Assembly (NCBI GenBank): GCA_964036045.1
Contig: OZ038380.1
Span: 125,780,899-125,844,898 of the forward strand
DNA length: 64,000 nucleotides
From: Eutreptiella sp. 'Long Island Sound 2002'
Taxonomy: Eukaryota; Euglenozoa; Euglenophyceae; Eutreptiales; Eutreptiaceae
Direction of reading: 5' to 3'
The notes beneath the pieces were generated by a model. The model was not told the DNA's origin and searched no databases. It saw only the letters and a program-made list of their open reading frames with translations. A program made the position numbers and the translations under genes. Position 1 is the stretch's first letter. Each line of letters begins with the position of its first letter. This document shows, in pieces, positions 52,816-63,438 of this stretch.

Positions 52816-55800
52816 CCCTCGGCCCTTGCCCCGTCAGGGAGGGGGATTCAGGCCCGGGGACCTTTTGCCTGGTGGTGGGCGCTAGGGTAGGCGCGGTGGG
52901 GGAAGGCCCTGGCTCGACTCAGGGGGGAGTTCCCCGGTGTATTGGGTGCCTCTGTGGGCCTTGCTGTTGCCTTGGTCTAGCTCCTTTTGGAGGTGCCAGA
53001 TCACCCAGATTTGCATCCCATCGTTGAGGCCCAGGTCGCGGAGGCGGTACTGGATTGTGCCCTCACACCAGCTCCAGTCGCCCGTGTGGTCGTTGCGGAA
53101 GGGCTGCTCGAGCTTTGCGCCCTTTTTGAATTCTGGGTACGCTTCGGGTTGGGGCGGTGCTGGTTGTGGGAGGGAGGATGATGAGGATGCTTGCTCCCGG
53201 TGGGGTGGTGGTAGTGGTGGGAGGGAGGATGATGAGGATGCTTGGTCCGGGTTTTGGGGGAGGGTCGGGGGGGGGGCAGGGGGCTGTGAGGTTGTTGCCC
53301 TGCTGTCTTTTCTGGCTTGGTTGGGGGCGGGTGCGCCCCTTTTCCATCTCGCTCGCTGGAGCTGGTGGGGCTGGGGGGGCGTGGGGTTGGAAGAAGGGGT
53401 GCGTAGCCTGCTGGCCCGGATCCCTTAGCGGGGGTCGTGTCGGCGTTTGCATGGTTGCTTTCGCGTGGGTGCGGGTAAGGTCGGCGAGCTTGTGTACCGT
53501 CACCGGGGGTCGGTTGGCTGTGGTAGTGCGGCCGGTCAATTGTCGAAACAGTGCTGGAGGTGGTAGTTCCTCATGGCCTTGGCCTGCCTGACCGGGGCCT
53601 CTGTGGGTTCTGGTGTGTCCGGGCCGTTGGGGGATCTTTGAGCCCAGTAGAGTGCTGTGTGGGAGGGTTTCCCACGGGGCGCCTTTGCGGGCTGTGAGGG
53701 TGGTGGCCTGGAGGAGTCGCTGCCGGCCTCGTGGGAGGTCTTCCGGATCTATTTCTGGGGTGTAGGCCTGGGCTGCCATGAGGACTTCGTGTGCCCAGTG
53801 GAGGACCCACCATTGGGCGTCCGCTTTGAGGATGTGGACGGCGGGTTGCTGGGGGGGCGTGTCCAGGGTGTCCTACAACGCGATGGCTAGTTCTATCCTG
53901 GAGGGGTGGAGGTGTGGAGTGGCCCTGCGGCTTAGAGGTTGATCAATGTGGAAGGGGGTGACGGGATCTTTGGGGCCCTGCGGTGGTGGGGGCATCGCTG
54001 GGATGGCTGTGGCGTCTCAGTGGTGTTCGTGGGCGGCAAGGGTGTAGAGCGCGGTGGTGATGATGTGGTGGGCTTGCCCCACCAGGACGATGTGGCGCTC
54101 CGAGCCGAAGTGCTTTGGTAGGTGGGCTGTGGAGTGGACGGTGATGTGGGCGTGAGCGCGTTGGTGGGCCTTTTTTCCTTTGTCTGACGCCTGCATCTGT
54201 TTGTCCCCCGGGATGTGTTGGTGTTGGTGTTTCCGTGGGGGCGGTCCAAGGGCGAGGGGCTCTACTCCGTGCAGGGGGATGGCGTGTTCCCTGAACCTGT
54301 TAGGCAGGAGGTATATGCCCGGGTCCCCTGGTACGGTGCCGAGGTACATATTGCCAGTGATGGTGGGGGCCGGCAGCGGTTGGCGCAGGGGCGAGGTGCA
54401 TGGGGTGGAGCAGGGCGGGTCGTGGTGCTCACACCGGGGTTGGTTGATGCCGTATGGGGTGATGTGTACGGCGAAGGCTCCGACGGCGCGCTGGAGTTTG
54501 TGCTGTTGGATGTTGTTGAGGCGTGCCACCGCCCGTTTGTGGGAGGGCCCTTCGCTGCCCGTGACGCCGCTGGGTTCAGGCAGTCCATGATGATGCCCGT
54601 GATCGTGCGGTTCTGGGTGGCATCGGACACTCTGGCGGGCGGGGCGCTGATGCGGGGGATTGTGTGGTTGCCGTGGAGGGTGCGGGCCTTGCGCCTTGCA
54701 TCGTGTCGGTGCTGGGCCTCCTGGACGGGGGGGTGTACACCTGCGTGTTTGGGCTTATTGTTAGGGCGGTCTGCCGTGTGGAAGGGGTTGGGCCAGGAGG
54801 AGGCGTGATGGAGGGTGGGGTGTGGGAGGTCTGCCCGCATTGTCGACGTGTATAGGGTGGTCGCGGCGGTCCCCTCCGCTTGTATGGTGTATCGCTCCTC
54901 GTGTCGGCGATGGGTGACGAGGACGTTGGAGGCCGTCAGCTCATACACCCGTGTGGTGTCTCGGAGCTGACGGGTGACGGTGATCTTGGCGGCGTCATTT
55001 TTGCTAGTGGTGGTGTGGGTGATGATGTAGTGGGTCGCCCATTCGTCGTGGAGGGTGTGCTTCCCTGTGTCTAGCTTGAGTGGGGGGTGGAGTGGCTTCG
55101 GCGATGGGGGGTTTTCTTCGGCTTTTGCGTGGGGCGCCACTTTGGTTTCGACCAGGTATTGCGGGCTCCAGGTTTCCGGGGCCCCTATCTGGGTTGCTGC
55201 CGCTGCTGCGGCCTCGAGGAGGGCAGTGGTGTTGATGTCTGGGGGGGGGGCTCCTGGTTGGGGGGGGAGGGTGTCGTGGTCTTGATATGCCCACCAAATG
55301 GTGTAGCCTCGTCCGGTGTTGCGGTGCGGGGTTTGGGTCTGGGCTTGCTGGATGGATAGTGCGGTCTTGACGTTCTCCGCTGCATGTGGGTTTATGGGTG
55401 TGGCGTACGCCGAAAACCCCGGATGTGTATGCTGTGTGGTGCTTGGGCTAATCCTCGTACCGGTTGTAGGTTGTGGTGGGTGCGTGTGAGCCCTAGGTGT
55501 TCCGGGAGGGGGTCCCCACGGATGTCCTCCCACCGTTGCTGCAGGGTGTGTGTGTCGCCGTTGGGGGTGGGGTAGTTGATGACCATGGCTTGTCATGGGG
55601 GAGGGCGCGGTGTACCGTCATGGGTGCCGATGATGCTTGTGGGGGTATGTGGGGGGCGTGGGTGGGGGCTGCTCTTACGGGGTCTCCCTCTGTTGGTGTG
55701 ATGGTGGCATCCCCTTGGATGGTGAGGAGGAGGTGGTGGCGGTCCGTTGGTAGTGTCCAGGTGGTTGTGGGTTCGGTGATTGAGTGGAGGCGGATGGCCT

Positions 55801-56826
55801 GGAGCCCCGGTGTGATTTCGTCCCACCTGAGCCTGCCGTTGTGGACCGCCCATTCTCGCGGTAGGTCCCGAAACCTGTTGCGGTCCGGGGTGGTGCGGTG
55901 TTGTTGGGGGAGCTCCATTGTGGTGATGGGCTGGGTGAGGGGCTCTTTGAGGGGGGTTTCTGTGACGTTGGTGGGGACGGTGCCTGGGGCATCTCGTCGT
56001 CCGGTTGTGTGGGGCTTTCGGTTCTTGCAGTTCTGCGCTGATGGTGGCGAAGACGTCTTGGAAGGCGGGGGAGGCGGGGGGGCGGGGTGCCGGATGCTTC
56101 CAGGTGATGTGGTACTCCTCTGTGTTCCCCGGGCCTTGCTGTATGGTGATGACGGCGGTGGCGTTGTCTTCTGGCGTCCATCGGTGCGGATTGTGGTCGA
56201 AGGGGTGGAGGGTGATGCTGTGGCGGTGTTTCCAGCTGTGGAATGCAAGGAGCGCGTGGAGACCGGGCCAGGTGTTCCCTGGCGGGCGGGGGAAGGTCGT
56301 GGCTGCCGCTTCCGGGCAGGTATCAATGATGTCTTTTCCAGGTGTCTTCCCAGTGGAGGTCGTCCTCCGTGCCCCACTCGTTGTGGTTCCCTCTCCCTTG
56401 CCTCAACCCCCTGAGGGTCCTGTGGTCCGCTGGTAGCTCTTGTTGGACGGATTGGTAGTACTGTTCGGCGTCCATGGAATGGGCCAGGGTGCTGGCTAGT
56501 GTGACGTAGATGTCCTTGAGGGGGGGGGGGGGCGGGGGGGTTGCGGCGCGGTCGGGTTCTTGTCGCTGGTGTTCCGCGTTCTGGTCTGCGGTGGCTACGA
56601 GGAACATGGGGCGGGGTCGCATGGGGTGGTTGGGCTTCTGCGGTTCCGTGGCTTGCTGGTGGACTTGTGGGCGCGGGGCTGTGGTTGCCAGTATGTGTTG
56701 GATGGCATGGAGGACGTCGTAGTCGTCGTCCCACGGGCAGTGGGCTGGAGCGCACGTCCTGTCAGGGGAAGCGGGGGGACGGTGTGGCTGCGGTGTTGTG
56801 GAGTGGTGCGCGATAGGGTGGGCCAC
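52816..56826 (-). pseudogene. LINE-alpha upstream ORF (ORF1-like)
   Basis: Several frames of normal protein composition follow one another on the minus strand, separated by frame changes. These are 56826-56323 (167 codons, CPWDDDYDVLHAIQHILATT, ending EDDLHWEDTWKRHH), about 56320-55930 (HSWKHRHSITLHPFDHNPH), 55920-55600 (RNRFRDLPREWAVHNGRLRW), about 55250-54560 (ETWSPQYLVETKVAPH; TRVYELTASNVLVTH), 54529-54017 (170 codons, MARLNNIQQHKLQRAVG) and 53779-53063 (238 codons, with two SILIILPPTT repeats). I recognise no zinc knuckle or RRM. Position directly upstream of the endonuclease fits a LINE ORF1 (gag-like RNA-binding protein), but the sequence alone does not show the function. Confidence 0.6.
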
Positions 56827-59800
56827 GCGTGCGGGTGGTGGTGTGCTCGCTCTGCTGTTCCGTTCTCCGTGAGTTTGGACCCTTGGGGTGGTGTGGTGTG
56901 GTGCGCCTGTGGGCTCGTGTTCCGTGGGGGGCGGGGTCCCGGCCGCGGGGCGGTCCGGTGAGGTTCAGTTGGTGTTTGGGGGTTTCCTGTGTGTGGGTTG
57001 CTGGTAGGTGGCGTGGTCGGCGCAGGTGATGCGACGGGGGCTGGTGGTGTCGCTGGTGCTGAGGGTGGTGTGGGTGTTGTATTGGGTGTTTGCGCCGCTG
57101 GTGGTGCCGTTCGTGAGGGGGGTATAGGCGATAGTGCAGATGAGGGTGGCGCATGCATTGTGGTAGTTGATGGTGAGGTTGGTGGTTCGGGCTGTTGTCG
57201 CTGTCGCTATCGCCGGCGGTGTCGGCGCCTCTGGTGGTGTCAGTGATGCTAATGCTCAGGGTGCCGGTTCGGTTAGTGATGGCGGGAGTGCTGCTGGTGA
57301 CGCAACAGGCGGTGGTGTTGCCGGTGGCGTCGATGGTGAGGGCGTGGGTAACGTGCTAGGGCGTGATGTGGCGACGGTGGTGAGGGTGCTGTAGATGACA
57401 CGTCGGGTGGTGGGGCCGATACTGGTGCAGTAGGTGTTGTGGTGGTGTGGGTGGCGTAGGGGACGCCCTGAGTGACAGTGAGGGTGGTGTTGGTGACAAT
57501 GGGGGTGTTGTGGGTGTTGTACCGGTTGATGGTGGTGGGGCAAAGCTGGTCTTGGACTGTGGGTAGACCCCGTCCGGTGATGGTGGTGTTGGTGGTGTCA
57601 ACGTTGAGGGTGTTGGTGATGCCAAGCTGCCGGTGAGGTTGCTGGTGAGCGCAGGTGGTGCCTTGCGCGGCGTTGCTGGTGGCAACGGCGTTGCCGATGA
57701 TGTCACGGGCGAGTGTGCTGCTGGTGATGCCGATGGCGTGGGTGCGGTGATGGTAGTGATGTGGACGATAGTTCATCGAGGTTGGTGGCGGTGATGGCAA
57801 GGGCGCTGTTGGTGTCCTCCTGTGTTTCGGTGACACCGTTGGTGGGCGCAGTGTGGGTTTCGGACGTATCGGGGGTTGGTGTCGTCGGAGATGTTGATGG
57901 TAGGCGCTGCTTCTGGGCGTGGTTCCGCGTGCGGGGGGTCTTTGGCCTGTTGTGGGCGCTGGTGATGATCTCCTTCGTCTGGCCCTGTCTGTGTTGGGTG
58001 GCTGTTCCTGGCGGAGGGTGATATCGCTGGTTGGGATACTGCGGGTGTTGTTGCAGGGTTTGGGTGTAGGTGAAGCTTAGGATGTGGTGTTGGCGTCGTT
58101 GGTTGCTGTTGCCGATGGTGGGTGGTGCGACTGGTGGTGGTGGGGCGGGTGACAGCGGTAGAGGGGGTGTTGGTTGTTGCTGTTGTTGGTGTTTCGCCTG
58201 GTGCCGGCGACGGTGCCGCTGGCTGTGTAGATAACGGGGGGTGTAGGTGATGCCGCTGTTGTTCGTCGGAGAGGGGATGGGATGGTAGAACCATATTCAG
58301 GCGGTGGTGCTGCCAGGGGCCCGGTGATGTGGGCATCGGTTGATGGTGTCGTTTGCGGTGGTGCTGCTGAGGGCGGTGTAGGTGACGCACTGGGTGTTGG
58401 TGTTGGTGATGCTGGTAGTGTTGCCGGTGATGCCCCGGTTGTTAGTGCCTGCTCTGTTTGCGAGGGTGCTGCAGGGGTGGTAGGCTTGGTGTGCCGCTGG
58501 TGTTGACAACGGTGTGGGTGTTGTGGGTGGTGGTTCCGGGCGTGAGTTCGCGCCTGGGTGGTCGTGGGCTTGGGCCCTCGCCACTCTGGTTGGAGGGCTT
58601 GGTGGGCATTTGTGGTCCGCTGGTTTGCCAGTCTCGATGGTGTTGGCCGCCTCTGGTGTTTGAGCATGCCCTCGCCAATCATGGCGGGGGGCAACGGTAT
58701 TGTCGATGCCGGTGTTGTTTGCGGTTGCAGGTGGTTAACCGGTCCATGCGTCCGCTGAGATTCGTGCAGGTGGTGTCGGTGCGGGCAGCGGCATCGTTGA
58801 TGCCGCCTGTGAGGGTGGTGCGGTGACGATTCGGCTGATGCCGTTGGTGTGGGCTCTTTTTTTGTTGTGTTAGGCGTTGGTGGTGTCGGTGTCGGTGGTG
58901 CCCGGCTGTCGTCATCGTTGGCGACGCTGCTGGTGGTGTTTTTGGCGGCTGTGCCGGTGGTGGTGCTCCAATGCTGAGGGTGCCGGGGGTGCTGGGCGCG
59001 GGTCCGCGACGTCGGGGTACCTCCTCGCCACTCTTGGCGGAGGGTGCCGCTGGTGTTGCTGCTGATGGGTGTGGTGGGTGTGATTGTGTCGTTGTTGCCG
59101 CGGGTGCTGCCTGGGCTGGTTGTTGGTGATGCTCCGGGCGATGTTGATGCGGCGGGTGGTGATGTGGGTGGTGACAGTGAGGGTGGCGGTTCCGGGTGTG
59201 GGTGGTCCCTGGGCCTTGTTTAGTGCGTGCTGTTGCTACCCTTGGGTGTGGGAGCTGCTGGTGCCGGTGGGTGGTGCTGCAGGCGTTTGTTTGTCAGTCC
59301 CGCTGGCGTCGGTGGTGACGCCGGCGGTGAGGGCGCCGTAGGTGATATACTGTGCTCGGGTCGTGGTGGTGATGGTGGGGGTGTTGTAGGTGACGTATCT
59401 TGGTTGCTGTCGTTGCGGGTGACGTCGTTGGCGGGGGTGGTGCGGATGGTGCTGTGGGTGTTGGCATTGCCGGTGGTGTCGTCGGTGAGGGCGTCGCGGG
59501 TGATACTTGGTGGTTGGCTTTTCTTATGGTGGTCTGATGGTGAGGGTGCTGTTGGTCTGGTTGCTGGGTGGGGCCTGCGGTTGGGTGGTCGGCCGTTCCG
59601 GGAGTAGGGTCCCGCCGCTCCAGGCGGGGTGTGCGCTGGTGGTTGCCTGGTGGTCGGCTGGCTTGCGGTCCTGGTCGCGCCGGTCGTCTCTGGTTTTGGG
59701 GTAGTTCTTTCGCCTATTTTGGGGTCTGCGGTTGTAGGTGTTGTACCGGTTGTTGTCGAGGGTGTCGACGCTGTGGGTGGTTGGCGGTGTTGCTGTGACG

Positions 59801-61150
59801 CTGCTGTCGGTGGCGCTGGTGACGTTGTTGGTGGGGGTGCTGGTGAAGCTCCAAGTGTTGGCGCCGCTGGTGATGCCGACGGCGAGGGCGTTGTTGGTGA
59901 TGCCCTGGTGGTTGGTGGTGCTCTGATGGTGCTGTGGGGGTTGGACCTCGCCACTCCTGGCGGAGGGGTCCGTGGTCGTCGCTGGCCGGTGCGTTGGCCC
60001 TCGGCGCTGTTGGTCGTCGGGGCGCTTCTTGGTGTCATTGATGCCGATGGTGTTGCAGGCGGTGTACCGGGTGAGGCCTAGGGTGAGGGCGCTGTGGGTG
60101 GTGTCGCTGCAGTTGCTGTCGCTGGTGCTCTGGCTTGCTGTCGCTGAGGTCGTGTTTGTTGGCGGTGCTGTTGTTGATGCCGGTGATGAGGCGTTGCGGG
60201 CGATATTACGGTTTACGGTGTCTCTGGTGTTGCTGATGTTGAGCGTGTTGCTGGTGGATCTGGTGTGGGTCCGTGTCTGGGTGGTCAGTGGCTTGTTTAC
60301 AGGCTTGGGCCGTCTGTATTCCCGAATGGGGGCTGGCCGGTCGCGTGAGCTCTGCCAGGGAGGGTGCGCCGTATGTGGTGTGGGCCGCTGGTAATACAGA
60401 TTGTGAGGTTGTTGCAGGTGATGCTCCGGGTGTTGTCGTCTGTGAGGGCTGTGTAGGTGGGGCCGGTGGTGGCGACGGTGTCGGTGCCGCGGGTGGTGGC
60501 TCGGTAGTCCTGGGTGTGTGCCCTTGCCTCCTCTGGTGGAGGCTTGATGATTTGTTGATTGGTTCACCCCTTCTGGTGGCGTTGGCTGCCCCTGGTGTCG
60601 GAGGTTGTTGCTGGTGACGTTGTTGGTGGGGGTGGCGCCAGGGATGGTGTTTTTGATGCCGTTGGCTGGGGTGGTGTAGGTGTTGCACCTGGCGTTCGTG
60701 TGCGTAGGTGTCTTGGGCTATGTTGGGGATGGCAGCGCCGGCAGTGATGTCGTTGGTGAGGGTGTTGCGCTGGGATGATTGTTGGTGGTGTTGGTGATTC
60801 CTGTCGTGTGGGTGCTGGCGGTGGCGGCTCTGGTTGCGGGTCGGTGCGTGGCGTGGGTGTGGTTGTTGGTCGGTGTTGGGTGGCCTCTTGTGTTGATTTG
60901 ATGTGGGCGAGGGTGTCTTAGGTGTTGTGCTGGGTGTTGGGGTTGCTGGTGTTGCCGACGGTGGGGGCGCTGCGCTGGATGTTCGCGTCGGTGAGGGTGT
61001 CCCTGGTGTTGTACCGGATGCCGTTGCCGCCCGTGTTGCCGTTGGCTCTGGGTCTTTCCGCTAGTGAAGGTGTTGCGGGTGGCGTTTGGTTTGGGTGATG
61101 TCGGCGGCGCTGCTGGTGTGGGTGTCGCACTCATTGGTTTTTGGTGTGGG
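56827..61150. repeat. Degenerate G/T-rich minisatellite region with recurring hairpins
   Basis: About 4.3 kb of short, imperfect repeats built from words such as GGTGATGCCG, GAGGGTG and GTGTTGTACCGGTTG (near 57520, 59740 and 61005). On the minus strand they encode Thr/Asn-rich frames. A hairpin-forming motif close to CTCGCCACTCCTGGCGGAG recurs at about 58000, 58578, 59028, 59605, 59945, 60525 and 61193. The block lies just upstream, in the minus-strand sense, of the LINE-alpha upstream ORF. It may therefore be a repeat-built 5' untranslated or promoter region, or simply a neighbouring minisatellite. Confidence 0.6.
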
Positions 61151-61841
61151 CTTGGGCGTGGTTGGTCGTTGGGTGTTGCTGGGCGTGGGCCCTCGCCACT
61201 CCTGGCTGAGGGCTTGGTGGGCGGCGCTGCTGGTTGGCCTACCTTTCCGTCCTAGTGCTGTTTCTGGCGACCCTGCACCTCTCCTGGCAGAGGGTCGGTG
61301 GGTTTTTTGGGTTTTCGTGTGTTGTGTGTGTTTGTGGTGCGGGCGGTGCTCGCGCCTTTGTGTGTTGTGTGTATTTGTGGGGCTCGTGTTGGTGGCGGCC
61401 GTGGTGGTGTGTGTTGTGTGCGCGCGGTTGTGTGTGTGGTGTGTTTGTATTGCGTTTGGGTGCCTGTCCTCGCCTCTCTGGGCTTCGGTTGGCGGCTCTG
61501 TGTGGGTGTGGGGACTGTGTGTCATGGCCCCTCTCCCGCCCTGGCTGTGGGGCCTTGGTGTGGTTCCCCGCCACTCCTGGCTGGGGTCTGTTGGTGGTGG
61601 TGTGTTCCCCCGCCGCCCCCTTTGCGTGCCCTCCCCCCTCTGCCTCTTTGCCACGTGGCCTGGCGCGCTGTTCCCCTGGTGCCTTGTCCCGGTCTTTCCG
61701 GGCTGTGGTGGGTGTGCTATGGGGCTGGGTGGGGGGGAAGAGGGGTCCTTGACGCTGGCTTGGGTCCCTTCCTCTGGTGTTTCCCCTTGGCGGGGCCGAT
61801 GCTTGCACTCCACGTGAGGGTGTAACTCGGTTGTACGGACC
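61151..61841. other. G/T-rich low-complexity sequence, no gene
   Basis: Contains (TGTG)-rich runs at 61315-61450 and two further hairpin-motif copies (about 61280 and 61575). Frames on both strands are open by composition only. The right end meets DR979 abruptly at 61842. Confidence 0.55.
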
Positions 61842-62820
61842 ACGCTTGCAGTGACGGCAGTTTGCGGTTAAGCGCTGTCAGTTGACAGGTCATTCAGCTG
61901 AAAAACAAATCCTGAAACCTGCCTTCCACTCTTGGTACGAGACACACGTTTGAGAAGCGTATACGTCGACTTGGGTACTCGCTGGACCTCTTTAGGTTCA
62001 AAAGGGAGAGGTAAAGGAGGTTGTAACCTTCCATGCTTAGGCGGTAGAAAACAGTTGGCCGCTTGGAGCGAAGCCGTGCCGCAATAGGGGCGTAAGGCAA
62101 CAACGAGGGGCGCTGTCGTTTGCTGACGCGCCAACTTGGGCCATCACCACTGCTTTCTACTACCAGGACAATGCCTTCCCAAGCACATGCGGGAGCGGCT
62201 AAAGAGGCACCTGACATATGGCAGTTGGAGGGACAGGATGTCCCCCTGGTACGACCTTCTTCCTGCATTGTCAAAGGAGACATCCCGAGCTCCCGAAGAA
62301 GCCTACCTACCTACCTCTACTACCACGGGTGGCGCGGGTGGGTCCCTTGTGTTTTGTACATTGCCCTTGCCTTCCCTACGTCCCCTGTTGTCCCTCAGGA
62401 GACTTCCAGAAGACTCCGGTCATGCACCTAACCAAACTGAGGCTCTCCGCACATCAGTGAGGATGTTCAACCCTTTATTCACGCCGTGTGACGCCTTGAA
62501 CACGGCATGTAAACGCAAATAATGCTTTTGAAATGCATCCAACGAACCTCATTGCCCTAACTCAGCTGTGACCTTGGGTGGCAATTCCCAAGAGGAATAC
62601 ATTGCTAACCCACTACCACGTGTGCTGTGTGCTGCACATCCCTTAGCGACTCCAGCGGACACCAATGCATCACGCGTGACACCTACAATCGCATCGGCAC
62701 AAATGGACAAATACGGCACCCTCAATGCGCGCAAAGGAGGTGAACCGGGCGGTGCATATGGCGTGAGGTCAATATACAAACAATATAAATGCCACCAACT
62801 AATGGACTCGTCATCCAAAG
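61842..62820 (+). repeat. DR979 direct repeat, copy 2
   Basis: Second copy of 6391-7369, equal in length and orientation. It is followed immediately by (TAAG)5, which copy 1 lacks. The flanking sequences left and right of the two copies are unrelated, so the shared edge coordinates mark true element or duplication boundaries. Confidence 0.9.
62166..62315 (+). repeat. R570 core, lone copy in DR979 copy 2
   Basis: Same block as 6716-6873, from GACAATGCCTTCCCAAGCAC to CCTACCTACCTAC. Confidence 0.85.
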
Positions 62821-62840
62821 TAAGTAAGTAAGTAAGTAAG
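62821..62840. repeat. (TAAG)5 microsatellite
   Basis: Five perfect TAAG units directly after DR979 copy 2. A short tandem tail at a repeat edge is typical of the 3' end of some LINEs and SINEs, but copy 1 of DR979 lacks it. Confidence 0.9.
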
Positions 62841-62874
62841 GGCGGCCGCGTCCGCAGCCTCATCTGACATCTCC

Positions 62875-63438
62875 TTGCTTGTTTTACATGGTGGCCGCCT
62901 CTGGCGGGAGGGGGAGCTCTCCATCATCAGTTTCCCTGGCGACCCCTTTCTCACCTCACGGCCGAGAACTTCAACCAGGTTCCCTTGGGGCATGACCGGC
63001 GGTAGGTGTCCTTCAGTCGCTGCCCTCACGGTCTCAGCTCCTTCCGGTCACCCATCGAAGGACCCTCCGGCCTTCCCCCCCCTAGCACAGCCTTTGGGGC
63101 GCCTGCAGGCGGGTTTCCTGTGGATAGCCCTCGCCGACAGCGGAGCATTTCTCTCTGTCAACCGCATTCCACCACTCCCCATCCCTCACGGGCCCGAGTA
63201 CCCACTCGGCTCCCGGATGCACTTGGGTGTCGTCCATCCGCGGCTGGAGGCCAGGGGGCGACCCTTTCCACGTTCCCCCAGGTCCCGCTCACGCGTGAAC
63301 CTACGTGTACTTAGGCCATTGACCCGGGGACCTCAGGGTCAACCCTCACCCCTGCGGACACCTCACGGCCGTCCCGGAGTTCAGGACATTTTCCCGACTT
63401 CCCGTGGCCAGGCTCCCCATGGTTGGCCCATGGTTTAA
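62875..63438 (+). pseudogene. Frame with a retropepsin-like DSGA motif
   Basis: A 187-codon plus frame, open to 63438. Around 63120-63165 it reads FLWIALADSGAFLSVNRIP, resembling the active-site block of retroviral-type aspartic proteases (hydrophobics, D-S/T-G-A, then Ser). A flap region and the second hydrophobic-Gly block cannot be placed with confidence, and the rest is Pro/Arg-rich. It could be a gag-pol junction relic or a chance match in G+C-rich DNA. Confidence 0.25.

Noticed and set aside
57273-60567. Thr/Asn-rich minus-strand frames (187-347 codons) as surface or repeat proteins
   Set aside because: They come from a degenerate minisatellite. The period is not kept in frame, and no start or context supports translation.
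62821-62840. (TAAG)5 and the (CCTA)n runs as telomeric repeats
   Set aside because: Too short and too few. They sit at edges of dispersed repeats and are not typical telomere units.
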